Origin: a virus
Direction: 5' to 3' (one strand)
DNA length: 64,000 nt
IMG/VR virus record: IMGVR_UViG_3300017743_000005
Span: 1 to 64,000 of that record
Under the pieces are notes generated by a model, which saw nothing but the letters and a program-made list of their open reading frames with translations, searched no databases and was not told the DNA's origin. How positions within the stretch are numbered: position 1 is the first letter of the stretch; every line of letters starts with the position of its first letter. A program made the translations under genes and the position numbers. Of this stretch, positions 52,301-60,913 are shown piece after piece.

Positions 52301-55300
52301 TCACCTATATATTCACCAATATCATAGTTTCCAAGGAATCTTATTATTTCTCTGTTTAATATATCCGTGGGACTAATTGTACACATTACAGTATTACTAT
52401 CTACACTAACTCTGTCCAATGTTTTTCTAGTGACACTTCTTCGTGGGTTCAATACTCCAGTTTTTGTTTGTTCCTCGTGTCGTATCTTTGCGTTACTAAA
52501 TGAATGAGACCCAAAACTTGGCATCCTTGCATATTGAGTGGTTCGTGTACCTAGAAAATCATACGGATACTCATTTTCAGTAAAGTTGAATGCTTTTATT
52601 TTATCAACACCAGATTGCATAATAGATGTGTTTTCAATTTCACCATAATCAAACTCAGAGTTATCCGTACTTATGTTTTCCGGTAAATCAAAGTTTAGTT
52701 TTACATACAATGAATTAGATATATCCTTTGGATTTTTTAAGTTATATCCTTGATCGTAAAATATGTGATCATTAAATTCATCCGATGATATTTGCGACTT
52801 ATATAGTCTAACTTTATCTAAAATACCACAAAATATAGAAGATGAATAGTTTCCTATATATAAACTATTTGTATCTTCTTCTTGCAAATTACGACAAAAA
52901 TTTTCATATTCATAATTTGTTATCTTGGTGGAGGTTGATTCAGACAGTGAAAGTTTACCATCAAGTTGCTTTCTTATATATGTTTCCATAAAATAAGAAG
53001 ATATTTTTGTTGAGTCTTTCTTAAAACTCAAAAGTATATGTAGAAAATTTTCTGTAAAAACTGAGATTGGTGGTTCATTTTTTGCCGGTGTGTATATTTT
53101 ATCTGTAAGAACTAAAGATGTCCCAATGTTTTTAAATTTAAAATAAAATCTTCCGTATTCGAATCCAGATGATGTGTCAAATTCTACACAAAACTTCCAG
53201 GTATCTGTTTCACATAAAGTTATATCAGGTGTTTCATTTACATTTTCAGTTGATTTGTACTCACCGATAGCAGATTCAACTTTTTGCTTATTTAACTTGA
53301 TAGATAATTCTAATGTCTTAATATCATGTGAATTCCAAGGTATTTCTATATATTTTGATGATTGTTCACGTGAAGAATCCGGTGACATAACCAAACCAAA
53401 ACTGTATGTGTCAAATTCAAACCAATTATCTATATCCTCATCCATGCTAAATGATAGGCCACCAAATTCTTTTATACTTAGAAAGTGGTCAGGAAGTCCG
53501 TAACACCTCATAAGTGAAGTTATTGATTTTTCAGTTCCTATATTTTTTATAATATTTGGTAAGTTATTTAGTATCCTTCTCCAAATTACTGCTCTTCTTG
53601 ATTTGATAAGTTCTGATTTATTTGTAGTTGCAAGAGAGGCATCGTCACCTGCATCATCTTCTCCTGTGAAGTTTAAACCAAGTGATGATAACATATATTG
53701 AACAAGACTGTTTGGTATTCCTCTTTCTTCGTGGTTTTCAGAATTTTTAACTTTTCCCATATTATCTATGTAAGATACCAATGTGTCAAATTGTACTCCA
53801 ACAGAGTTCAGAAAAATTAAAAAATCTTTATTATCCTCGTTTCTTGATAAAAACTCAGGTATACTATTTAAAAGTGAAGCATCGTTTTGTTCATCGTATT
53901 TACTTGCCTCATTTGATTGAAACAAATACCACTGATATACTCCGGTTGTTGTAAATTCATCAATATTCTCAGGTAGTATCTCTGGCATTCGTTTTATTGT
54001 ACCAGAGTTATCGTTGATGTTGTCGTATGTAACTGAAACCTGCGTGTCTAGAAAATTATCACTGCAATTATTTTTTATGTTTAGTGATTGTTTTATGTAA
54101 CCAAGACTGCTAATTTTGAACCAGTTTGCATTGGTGGTTGTTCTTCGTTTACTCGATAGAACCCAACGATGTTCCGTTGTATCGGACGCACCATCATATA
54201 AAACTTCGTAAAATACATAATAGTCAGATACACGATTCTTGAATTCACGTTGATTATTAAAAAACCCAATTTGTTCATAAACTCCGTTTACCCAACCGTT
54301 TGATTCGTAATTGTCGGCAGGTTCCTGTATTCCTGTTATTTTTAGGTCGTTTGTTTTTGGCCAAGTTGTTGAAACCTCTGAAATATAAGTTGTATATGCA
54401 ATAGATGATTGATCCGGGTTTTCATCATCTGTCCACAATAACTTAGAAACAATGGGTGTACTGCTATCTGTAAAAGCATCCTCATTTATACCTGTTAGTC
54501 TTACTACGAGTTTATTTGCAACTACAAACGAAAAGTATGGATTTGTTGTATCACTTTTGGTTGAACTTGATTTATCGTGTTTTCGTTTAAACCAACGACC
54601 AACTTCATTACTCAATTCCGACACAAGTACACTCGGTTGCATTCCTTCGTACAAACTAATTTGTCCATAGTTTGGTGTCTTTTTTGAAGTGAATTTTATT
54701 AAAATATGATAATCGTTTGGAAGTTGTATTTCAATTCCGTATATTTGTGATACTCCTTCTCTTCGGTTCACGGAGCTAGTTTCGTTCGGATCGGTTGTTA
54801 TATTATCAAGATTATTAATTTCTATTATCGCAGTTGCATCGTTACTTTTGTTTTCATAAAAAAGATATCTCTCGTAACCATCTAGTTTTCCTAGAATTTC
54901 GGTTTGCTTTCTTCTTTCTTTTGCAATTTCTAAATCTCGTAAAAGTTTTACAGACTTGGATGATACACTTTGCTCGATATTACCAGCACTTGTTTCATAT
55001 AACAATTTGTATATTTCTTTTTCAAGTGCTATAATTTTGTGGGTAATGACCGAATAGTTTGTTATTTTAAATAAAAACGAATCAATTCTAGATTTAGCAG
55101 ACGAATATTTTACGAAGTTATTGAAATTTGAAAAATCTATATTTAAACCAAGGTCAGTTGTTGATGTTGTATTGAAGTAGGATGCCAAATCCTCTCCTAT
55201 ATTTTCAACTAAATCTTCTTGATTATATTCTTTTGTACCACGTGATGTACTTATCGTTCTTAAATCTGGTTGTTTTAATTTTTTTGTATTAAGTTTATTT

Positions 55301-56493
55301 GTTTGATTTAAAATTGTGGTGAAAAATAAATCATCAGAATAATATAAACCACTTATATACATCCGTGTGTTTATCTGTATATCTTGGTCAAGTGGAGTTG
55401 CTAATTTTATTATAATTGGGGTATATAATCCATCACCCACAGGTTCTGTTGATTTTGCATATCTTACAATTGGTATACCGTTTCCATAACCTAGATTTAT
55501 AATATTATTTAGGTAAGTATCAAATCTAACCGAAAAGACCTCGTTGACATATGATGAGTCGTATGAATATAAAAGAAGTTCACGATAAAAAGATACATTT
55601 TGATCAGAAGTTGCAAGTAAACTAAGTTTTGAGTGTTTAGAAATAATGTAATCTACAACCAGAGAATATTCTTCTAGAAAATTCGATTGTGTAAATACAT
55701 TTGTGTATTTCGAAGCAATAATATTTCTATATAAATCCTTACACTCTTTATACGATTCATTTAAATCAATTAGCAAATCGTTTGAACTTAAATTCACGGA
55801 GTTGGATAGTAAATCAAAGTCTTCCGTGTAGTTTTCAAAAGAAACTTCTAACTCATTAATAATTAGTTGTGATGAGTAGTTTAGTGTTTTTACAAATTTT
55901 TCTGTTTCATAAAATATATTAGATACAACCACACGTCTATTTGAGAAATTCTCAAATTCAAAACCAAGTGCTATATCCTCTGCTTTACCCGAAACTCTTG
56001 AAGATTCCGGAATTACTTTTATTTCATCACGACCTGGTGATATTTCTTTAATTATTAAAAACGATGAGGAGTCAGATGATCCCACTATATCGTTTCTCAT
56101 TGATATTCCAACCTTATATGCACCAGGTGCAGTTGCACCTACTTTTTTTAACTGATCTGTAAATGACAATATTAGGTTTCCATTTTTTACCAAATATCTT
56201 GTTCCTACGATATCAACACTTCCCTGTACATAATCGTCGTTATAGTCTTTAAAATTAAAATTTATTTTAGAAAATTCATCTTCACCTTGAATTGTAGACC
56301 AAAACAACAGATCATCAGATAAAGAAAATACAGAAAACTCAACAACGTCTTTCATTGACTTTCCGAAATCTAGTTTCGTTGTTTCTTCTTCCAAAACTAT
56401 CGAGGATAATGTTTCATCAACAATAAACCCACGACTAAAAAATTCTTCTTTTTTAATATCAGGAGTTTTAATATATTGTATAAGTGAATTCAT
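46315..56493 (-). CDS. Giant modular tail/baseplate protein (3392 aa)
   Basis: This 10.2-kb gene is the largest in the window. Residues ~850-1000 resemble tail protein I/wedge proteins: LLNSIPEFLSRNEDNKDF, then NNLPNIIKNIGTEKSITSLM. A ConA/LamG-like domain follows (~1050-1235: WKFCVEFDTSSGF, SLYIGNYSSSIFCGILDKVR). At least five W/Y-rich modules lie near 718, 1634, 2334, 2448 and 2640, each with a pattern NG-Y...Y...W-IYY...W-L. Near the C-terminus is a ~100-residue Thr-Pro repeat, then a small Cys-containing end domain (~3270-3392). The likely role is a baseplate-attached host-binding fibre. Function is inferred from modules and from its place between the gp6 group and fibre-type genes. Confidence 0.8.
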   Translation of the reverse strand: MNSLIQYIKTPDIKKEEFFSRGFIVDETLSSIVLEEETTKLDFGKSMKDVVEFSVFSLSDDLLFWSTIQGEDEFSKINFNFKDYNDDYVQGSVDIVGTRYLVKNGNLILSFTDQLKKVGATAPGAYKVGISMRNDIVGSSDSSSFLIIKEISPGRDEIKVIPESSRVSGKAEDIALGFEFENFSNRRVVVSNIFYETEKFVKTLNYSSQLIINELEVSFENYTEDFDLLSNSVNLSSNDLLIDLNESYKECKDLYRNIIASKYTNVFTQSNFLEEYSLVVDYIISKHSKLSLLATSDQNVSFYRELLLYSYDSSYVNEVFSVRFDTYLNNIINLGYGNGIPIVRYAKSTEPVGDGLYTPIIIKLATPLDQDIQINTRMYISGLYYSDDLFFTTILNQTNKLNTKKLKQPDLRTISTSRGTKEYNQEDLVENIGEDLASYFNTTSTTDLGLNIDFSNFNNFVKYSSAKSRIDSFLFKITNYSVITHKIIALEKEIYKLLYETSAGNIEQSVSSKSVKLLRDLEIAKERRKQTEILGKLDGYERYLFYENKSNDATAIIEINNLDNITTDPNETSSVNRREGVSQIYGIEIQLPNDYHILIKFTSKKTPNYGQISLYEGMQPSVLVSELSNEVGRWFKRKHDKSSSTKSDTTNPYFSFVVANKLVVRLTGINEDAFTDSSTPIVSKLLWTDDENPDQSSIAYTTYISEVSTTWPKTNDLKITGIQEPADNYESNGWVNGVYEQIGFFNNQREFKNRVSDYYVFYEVLYDGASDTTEHRWVLSSKRRTTTNANWFKISSLGYIKQSLNIKNNCSDNFLDTQVSVTYDNINDNSGTIKRMPEILPENIDEFTTTGVYQWYLFQSNEASKYDEQNDASLLNSIPEFLSRNEDNKDFLIFLNSVGVQFDTLVSYIDNMGKVKNSENHEERGIPNSLVQYMLSSLGLNFTGEDDAGDDASLATTNKSELIKSRRAVIWRRILNNLPNIIKNIGTEKSITSLMRCYGLPDHFLSIKEFGGLSFSMDEDIDNWFEFDTYSFGLVMSPDSSREQSSKYIEIPWNSHDIKTLELSIKLNKQKVESAIGEYKSTENVNETPDITLCETDTWKFCVEFDTSSGFEYGRFYFKFKNIGTSLVLTDKIYTPAKNEPPISVFTENFLHILLSFKKDSTKISSYFMETYIRKQLDGKLSLSESTSTKITNYEYENFCRNLQEEDTNSLYIGNYSSSIFCGILDKVRLYKSQISSDEFNDHIFYDQGYNLKNPKDISNSLYVKLNFDLPENISTDNSEFDYGEIENTSIMQSGVDKIKAFNFTENEYPYDFLGTRTTQYARMPSFGSHSFSNAKIRHEEQTKTGVLNPRRSVTRKTLDRVSVDSNTVMCTISPTDILNREIIRFLGNYDIGEYIGDPQDMYRSEYKKFNEFKKIFYKEGFGKVDWQSYLNILKTYVDASFFENIEKLVPARTRLIAGLLIEPSMLERHKIKSPRVKNVIETTIIDGTKTDNTIERLKHISLRSRSSLRKNIANFANADSRVKFNMGDKNILSFHSQLSLHRITGTSQNDNYTGNIIPDPNLDNRAFGTMVDNGTYTIDGREYKVEKISKKLHLYNSNKNIGGNNLEFNSIVLSVSGFLENTKVGNLYIGFYSANGEYYSSKNINKNPLFKNKSKTWFIFFSKLYNCWVLITEDPEYNSEPDIFEQAEYWIKESRDTTNTDKTIDLPVMFSNMCSEFDGGCLKTPLQSLEVSSSISSYYRNSDGGALVTTNIKNDRIFQINTLVGDINRQGGGYIRGTLNCRVYGSFYGRYIDLNDNGSFHEYTQDNQKVFDGSFVNINIQDGNFLGRIFTGYISNLVVLGKIFGEKQYYDCNYPYVASDGVNTTGELSINDVVDHNLGYRTTNLVPSSTFQQTDNTGRFSDFYYYDFIPIPNNNSENVQITETDQLETYIDKNNYIIYYENGIRRSSGMYQSSYDIKINDKIKNPFLLDYKITSTVKLKTNTIRDIRLLACSEQLLLDSKAINIKNEIHMIYKVGQLEEVDTTIPSVDVVDIKINLTKLGTLTDHSVVVDNAFVNTLSSNRLYKFNIQNTQNKLTSEKVEYGSGFVPLSKNSMNDYILPTNLPISVGIEGGELLDLLNTSPPTENLILNELAISDAMNNLTSLDNLNVCYFEFTTNSYVDAGTVHENKFYFICYLDEIRSSIESGKSEDFLSNCNSHWKKTKMDVESDKLLFKQNNESDFLEIIKATSSKSNQFVYFAIRGKHSLFYDMGIIKEYLGSESQMSEKLAIYSEDVLDSNLMINMNDEYTNYKIELKELNNDSYTYTQRSVENFFVILNEREYSGFNINSFHGIMFSANGTYLRGYEEVNNHQVYTNSKNTHWYIFYSTLFNKWVLINKDPLTFTGTESEFFKSEDVVFIYDEVSESEFPTKFSTTNGGGGGFFFPKNTNVFNADGDIEVSGFSGEVVSANGQYEKKTINNELYYTQKPVGDWIIYKDGWQWVISNAGRTRNKMWIRNNSSNITDIFDSSINESNNEFDFQKGIVNYSPKNESVYESDVIHIRDLYQEGQDINIASKTNYIATGDSFVLIPNKRLFKSFQKISNKNLAWVVSVRSLNLVLPAYGEYYDNKTSVFCILTNRKLNEEKILPYITISNKNIRGRYDGIGGFYAKTSNLLNEYPVYKNVNDWYIYYDNITISWKVVNGDPQIEDSYFVLMENSSSNCENRLLNMRIGYSNTNSNTDNFDESKPNSFAWENSSIRNSESETIQFGYIVDNVCDGCVGERQPIYSVHTTNTQVLPYTSYKRPYLPVAIYRYNIKRDLYGEPTGYIQNHIKPHPLVDQRSEYFTETILTNLDTNEENEEQIKNLIKNIDMSSLDVFWSYDENYFLGEDFLLETFTDTGSNTIHRTKLADLVYIKNTYENKKTIICPLSSSHTTELFSSDIRNLLNYEFNFNDNFNRGDNFVPPLTISVSNRINNINKSVNWRNINYDKKTWEISDTITTHNSKIHIPRYINEVEYSIKFEFGVRRDDDYDNESTYTLPINEKFVIEDFNENYDLSSHATTNNVIHSIITDFKKYNLVDIGNRGEFIVSGKPKIRDNNRKSKFSKISTNSPRTTVDSNGNVNYKPCVVRTRPNTTNKGESMDSFWFIDDTPTENVVYTNENEMNVYPSMSSLDKKPEFYFKFEETDVIELTPTPTPTSTPTDTSTPFTFETPTPTETPTSTPTDTETPTPTETPTSTETPTPTETPTPTETPTPTQTPTQTPTQTPTPTSTPTQTPTPTLTPTPTLTPVTEFTPTPVTECCENYSQTQLVTKEESVQSDKLRIISSENGEVCHNLPGGTGGVHVSYSCPFELEDFSKGGLSITYYGNTNEWSSDFEVIRFLHENGTCYETRLPPYSKSGCVLDIINNPDNT
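46680..46985 (-). repeat. Thr-Pro (TETPTP/TPTQ) codon repeat, one strand almost only G and T
   Basis: Gene-sense ACACCCAC/ACTCCAAC units encode TPT, TETPTP and TQTPTP repeats. The plus strand is nearly pure G and T with many GGG triplets, several spaced by 3 to 9 nt. Such hexamer repeats change length readily by slippage. Confidence 0.9.
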
Positions 56494-56511
56494 TGCTGAT
56501 TTATATTTAGA

Positions 56512-57099
56512 TTACTGCTCAAGAAAAGGAAACTGATCAACATCTCCATCACGACCATTTTCAAGTTGCTCTGCCGTTAGTGGTAAAAATGGAAACTTTG
56601 CACTGAAGTCTGCCTTTGCCGTTCCTTCTCCGTTTTTTATCCGTTGACTTATTATTAAATCTTTTGAAGCAGTATACATCTCAGATGCATCTTCTTTGAA
56701 TTTTACGTTTCGTTCCATTTCTTTATCAAGAATGCTACTAAGTTCATCTATCTGTGCTTGAAGTAGTTGTTCTTCTTCAATACGGTCTTGCTCTCTATCA
56801 ACAACATCTGAATACAGATTATCTACATCATCGTCTCTATCCACACCCTCTATTGTTGTAAACTCTTCAAACTCTGTATTATAAAAAGTAGATATTTGCT
56901 CTTGTTTCTGTTGTGTCTTCTCGATTGGTATACTAATAAGGTAGTTTCCAAGTTTACTTTCGTCGGTAATTTTATCAAATGATAAGTTATAATTTCCAGA
57001 CGTATCTACGATACTTCCAACCTCACCTGAATTAAGCATTTTCTGTATGCCATCTTTGCTGAATTCTTCTTCAGAAATATATTTAGGAAGTTTGTACAT
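56512..57099 (-). CDS. Unknown baseplate-cluster protein (195 aa)
   Basis: A 195-residue acidic protein. The N-terminus has YISEEEFSKDGIQKMLNSGE and GSIVDTSGNYNLSFDKITDE. The centre (~95-150) is a long coiled coil (DREQDRIEEEQLLQAQIDEL). The C-terminus has AKFPFLPLTAEQLENG and ends QFPFLEQ. It lies 2 nt after the pentapeptide-repeat protein and 19 nt before the giant gene. It may be a fibre or wedge connector. No family is recognised. Confidence 0.6.
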   Translation of the reverse strand: MYKLPKYISEEEFSKDGIQKMLNSGEVGSIVDTSGNYNLSFDKITDESKLGNYLISIPIEKTQQKQEQISTFYNTEFEEFTTIEGVDRDDDVDNLYSDVVDREQDRIEEEQLLQAQIDELSSILDKEMERNVKFKEDASEMYTASKDLIISQRIKNGEGTAKADFSAKFPFLPLTAEQLENGRDGDVDQFPFLEQ

Positions 57100-57100
57100 A

Positions 57101-58543
57101 TTATGACCTTATTCTAAAGTTTCTAGTATCTTCATAAACCTCAATCTCAGAGTCTACTTCGGTTTGTATTGCAAACCTATAAAACCTTCCAACAGCAAGG
57201 CAACCAAAGTCAAAGTTAAAGTAGTGGCCACGTGAGTCACAGGATATTTTCGTATACTCACAGAAGTCAATTATTGTTTCCTGTGTTTCCGCATCACTAA
57301 TTGAGTAATACATATCATGTGTAACAAAGTTATCAAGTGAATAGTCTGATTTGGATGAAAATGTTTTAATTGGTCTTTGGTTTCTAACACCAACTCTAAT
57401 TTTCTTTCTCTCCGTTTGTTTATACTCACTTTTTATTGTTTTTATAGTAGGTATAAAATTATCGGCAAAAAGTTGATTTATGTTTGATTTTTTAACGAGA
57501 ATATTTTCTTTTTTTACTCTATATGTTCCACTTGTATTATTTTCGTTGGAACATTGTAAATTTTCATTGGTTATTTCACCTAAACTAGCAGACTCAAGTG
57601 TATCCAATAAATCAAGACTTGTAGACTCAAGTGTTCCAGATTGTAAGTTACCCGATTCAAGTGATCCCGATTCAAGTGATCCATACTCCGTGGAACCTGA
57701 TGTTATACTTCCAGACTCTATGCTCCATGACTCAATTGATCCTGAAGTTAGACTTCCTGATTCAAATGTATTCAGTTCTTCGGTTACTACATCACCACAA
57801 ATGTGGGTTTCGCACTCAATTGTTTTGTAGTATACATTTTCACATGGTTCAAACTTGTAGTCGTTGTATAAAACCTCAAGATACGGATAATATATTGTAT
57901 TGGTATCTTTTGAAAAAAATTGAATCGATGAGTGGGTATCACTTGTCTCCCGTATGAACTTTATCAATATACCATTATTTTGTATATCTCCTGACAACCA
58001 CGACTTTACTATACTTGTTATATTTATTTTTACATCAGAGAACGACCGTTGAAACTTAAAAATCAATTCATCCGTGTTTGGTGAGTTAGTTTTGTGTGGT
58101 ATCTCTTCGTGTTCATAATAATCACCACCACCCACATAGTTATCATCAGTTGCATCCTGTTTCCAATAATTTTTTTTTGAATCTGCAAACCTCCAACTTG
58201 CTCCTTCATAGTAAAATGCAGAATCTTCTGAATCGTGGAATCTACCAACACCCTCATCCCAATATTTCTTAATTGGATAAACTGCAAGTTCATCATTCAT
58301 AGATAACTCAGATGAATTTGCTACTTTTAAATTTAAATGGAATTCCGAACTAAGTAATTTTTCTTGGTTCTTTTCAAAAAATTTATTATCAAACTCTAGT
58401 AAGATTCTACTTAACACGACACCATCGGAATCTGTGTTTATTTTTTTTATTTCAAGAATTTCGTCATAACCTGTGTTTAATTCAAGTAAATTTCTTTGCT
58501 TGTATAATGTAGTGTCTTTAGATGGATATATAAAATAGATCAT
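57101..58543 (-). CDS. Baseplate/fibre protein with pentapeptide-like repeats
   Basis: A 480-residue protein. Residues 1-230 resemble a DNRLRE-type jelly roll: FIYPSKDTTLYKQRN, NTGYDEILEIKK, SRILLEFDNKFF, then INITSIVKSWLSG and a YPYLEVLYNDYKF end. Residues ~255-320 hold about ten consecutive five-residue units of type S(L/I)xSG, consistent with a short right-handed beta helix. The C-terminal ~100 residues have beta segments (KKIRVGVRNQRPIKTFSSKS, then FNFDFGCLAVGRFYRFAIQT). It overlaps the gp6 stop by 4 nt. A virion spike or fibre part is likely. Confidence 0.65.
   Translation of the reverse strand: MIYFIYPSKDTTLYKQRNLLELNTGYDEILEIKKINTDSDGVVLSRILLEFDNKFFEKNQEKLLSSEFHLNLKVANSSELSMNDELAVYPIKKYWDEGVGRFHDSEDSAFYYEGASWRFADSKKNYWKQDATDDNYVGGGDYYEHEEIPHKTNSPNTDELIFKFQRSFSDVKINITSIVKSWLSGDIQNNGILIKFIRETSDTHSSIQFFSKDTNTIYYPYLEVLYNDYKFEPCENVYYKTIECETHICGDVVTEELNTFESGSLTSGSIESWSIESGSITSGSTEYGSLESGSLESGNLQSGTLESTSLDLLDTLESASLGEITNENLQCSNENNTSGTYRVKKENILVKKSNINQLFADNFIPTIKTIKSEYKQTERKKIRVGVRNQRPIKTFSSKSDYSLDNFVTHDMYYSISDAETQETIIDFCEYTKISCDSRGHYFNFDFGCLAVGRFYRFAIQTEVDSEIEVYEDTRNFRIRS
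57585..57770 (-). repeat. 15-nt period pentapeptide-like repeat
   Basis: About ten units of GS(L/I)xS on the minus strand (GSLTS, GSIES, GSITS, GSTEY, GSLES, GNLQS, GTLES). DNA units differ mainly in third positions. Confidence 0.85.
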
Positions 58544-60504
58544 AATACTCGTCCGGTTATATCTCTGTTTGGGTATTTAAGTTCAAATATAGATGGGTCT
58601 TTTGATGGATATATAGTTTTATTAATTGTTGCAGCCTGTATATCATATTCGTTTTCTGAATAGTTTCCATCGTTTATGTTTAGGTTTTTTACTTCTAGTT
58701 TAGTTACATTTTTTACTCCTGTAATCTGTGACATCTCTACTTCAAGTGTTCCTATATCAATTGGTTGAGATATCTGCCACTTGTCTATATTAAAGAAATC
58801 AGATATTTTTTCATTTAGTTCAAACAATATTTCTTTTTTGTTGAAATTCATATAAGAAGTGACTTCGTATGTAATTCCTATGTTAATAATAAACGCATTT
58901 GTTAGATTTACTCCGTCAGTTAACATACGATAATTGGTTAGGTATTTTGTCAGATTTCGATAAACCAATTCATTTGGTGAGGTTAACTTCTTTTCTTCAT
59001 CGTAACTAAGAATATATAGGTTTATTGCAAATGGATTGTTTATTTCTCCATATACACGATTTAATTCTTCAGGTTGAACTTCGTCTTTAATCATGTACGA
59101 GTTCTTTACTATGTCAGTCTGTGTGAAAGAATCTAATGTACCATCTTTACTAACATATGCCTTTGCAATGCTTCCCAGTCTAGGTGGCATACTATATGCA
59201 CGAATTACATAGTCTTCACGTGTAACTGCCCTATTTTGTGATGAAAAACTAGCAAGACCCTTGATTCTAATTTCATCAATAGATTCTTCACCACGTCCAC
59301 CCAGTGCAGGATCAGGATTATCTACTCCAACCGTATTCTTTATAGTTTCAATTACACTTTCATCACCATCGGTTAAAAATGAATTGGTTTCATTGTACTT
59401 TATTTGAGTTATAGTAGTAAGTGAATTTGATTTTAAATTAGAACTAACTCCTCCACCTGAATAATACTCTATGGTTAGTGTTGTGTTTGCCGGTGCTTCT
59501 CCGTAGGTATCCGATTTTAAAAAATTTGCTGGATCATACGAGGACTCAAAGTTCTTTGTTGCTTTTAACGAAGAACCAACAGTATTTAATGATGGAATTA
59601 CTATTTCTTCATCTATTTTATCTTTACCAGCACCAAACTCTAATGTTGTTGTGTTATCACTATTAACCTTAGTAGTAAATCTCTTTGATGTTTTTATGTA
59701 TCTAAGTAAGTAAGGAACACTTGCAGAAAGACTACTTGTTTTTGGACTAATTCTATCTGTATTTTGCTCTTCGATTAATATAGTGTCCTGTGATAGATAA
59801 TCTACTTCATAGTATTTATGTCCTGACGAATCCACAACTGAGACTACTTCGAGTACATCTGTATCAGGAATTTCTACTTGAAAAAACTCACTTGATTCTC
59901 CTACAGTAACAGTTAAGGTTTTTCTTGAACCAGCAGATGCCATAACTTGTTTTTTGAATAAGTAAAATTGAGGTTGTCCTAGTTTATCACGTTGAAATAC
60001 ACTTATCTCAGTTGGTGAACTAGCTTCATCTACACTGAAATTCACAGGTTCTGTTGTTCTGAATATAGTTGCCGAACCAGTTGATGATACCACCTCAAGT
60101 CCTTCGTCTATATTTAGTGTAAATTTTAAATCGGGTGCAACCGTTCCATCTTCTGATATTTTGGAGGGTACAAGTTGAAAAACATCGAGAAGTGTTGTTG
60201 CGGCCACACTTGCTTTCGGTTTGTATCCAAGATAGTTGGCAAGAGTAATTACATTTTTACGTTCACTTGCATATTGCAAAAAACCCTCCTTAAATTGATA
60301 GTCTATATAGTATGATAGAACATCACCCACATAACTAACAAGGTCTACAAACATCATACCAGTTGAATTTTCACTAAAGTCTTTGTATGTTTTAGAATAA
60401 TAAGTTTTAATATAATCAACTAAACTTGACTTGAAACTATCAAAATCTTTGCTAATATAGTTTATCTCTTTTTTTCCACCCTTTATTGTATTTAAATTAT
60501 CCAT
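58540..60504 (-). CDS. 6: Baseplate wedge protein gp6
   Basis: A 654-residue protein (T4 gp6: 660). The N-terminus YISKDFDSFKSSLVDYIKTY, then MMFVDLVSYVGDVLSYYIDY and ERKNVITLANYLGYKPKASV, is the conserved baseplate wedge/J-type start. Later blocks are SSQNRAVTREDYVIRAYSMP and the C-terminal INIGITYEVTSYMNFNKKEI. gp6 dimers form the ring that holds the baseplate wedges together and rearranges on contraction. It lies 4 nt downstream of gp25, as these two are usually adjacent. Confidence 0.92.
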   Translation of the reverse strand: MDNLNTIKGGKKEINYISKDFDSFKSSLVDYIKTYYSKTYKDFSENSTGMMFVDLVSYVGDVLSYYIDYQFKEGFLQYASERKNVITLANYLGYKPKASVAATTLLDVFQLVPSKISEDGTVAPDLKFTLNIDEGLEVVSSTGSATIFRTTEPVNFSVDEASSPTEISVFQRDKLGQPQFYLFKKQVMASAGSRKTLTVTVGESSEFFQVEIPDTDVLEVVSVVDSSGHKYYEVDYLSQDTILIEEQNTDRISPKTSSLSASVPYLLRYIKTSKRFTTKVNSDNTTTLEFGAGKDKIDEEIVIPSLNTVGSSLKATKNFESSYDPANFLKSDTYGEAPANTTLTIEYYSGGGVSSNLKSNSLTTITQIKYNETNSFLTDGDESVIETIKNTVGVDNPDPALGGRGEESIDEIRIKGLASFSSQNRAVTREDYVIRAYSMPPRLGSIAKAYVSKDGTLDSFTQTDIVKNSYMIKDEVQPEELNRVYGEINNPFAINLYILSYDEEKKLTSPNELVYRNLTKYLTNYRMLTDGVNLTNAFIINIGITYEVTSYMNFNKKEILFELNEKISDFFNIDKWQISQPIDIGTLEVEMSQITGVKNVTKLEVKNLNINDGNYSENEYDIQAATINKTIYPSKDPSIFELKYPNRDITGRVL

Positions 60505-60508
60505 TTAT

Positions 60509-60913
60509 TTATCCTGCATCTATTGTTAGACTTAGTTCATTTTCTGTGTTTGGTATGCTTGCCAACGAATATGTAATTTTTAAATCTACACGATGGGGTT
60601 GGTTGTCATAATCAGTTTCAACATCAACCGACTCTATTGTAACTTCCGGCATCCACACTTCGGTTGTTTCTTTTATCTCGTCATAAAAAACTTTATCTAT
60701 ATATTCGTTGATATTTGGATCAAATAATATTTCTCTCAGATTACTTCCATATTCAGGCATCATTGGTCGTTCACCCCTTGCCGTCATTAATAGCATCATT
60801 AAGTTGTATCGTGACCTCTCTATAACAGAACTTGTTTGTGCAAAAAAACCATCATGCTCACCACGTGAATATGGTATTTTAATGCCAACTGGTATATTGA
60901 GATCCTCGTACAC
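60509..60913 (-). CDS. 25: Baseplate wedge protein gp25
   Basis: A 134-residue protein (T4 gp25: 132). Conserved lines are VIERSRYNLMMLLMTARGER, MPEYGSNLREILFDPNINEY and the C-terminal VDLKITYSLASIPNTENELS. The E-R-G-E-R loop and GSNLRE motif mark the gp25/W family, which seeds sheath assembly at the baseplate. The start is GTG 60913, overlapping the stop of the preceding gene. Confidence 0.93.
   Translation of the reverse strand: MYEDLNIPVGIKIPYSRGEHDGFFAQTSSVIERSRYNLMMLLMTARGERPMMPEYGSNLREILFDPNINEYIDKVFYDEIKETTEVWMPEVTIESVDVETDYDNQPHRVDLKITYSLASIPNTENELSLTIDAG

Noticed and set aside
57585-57770. CRISPR-like short repeat array
   Set aside because: 15-nt period without spacers, in frame and coding for pentapeptides.
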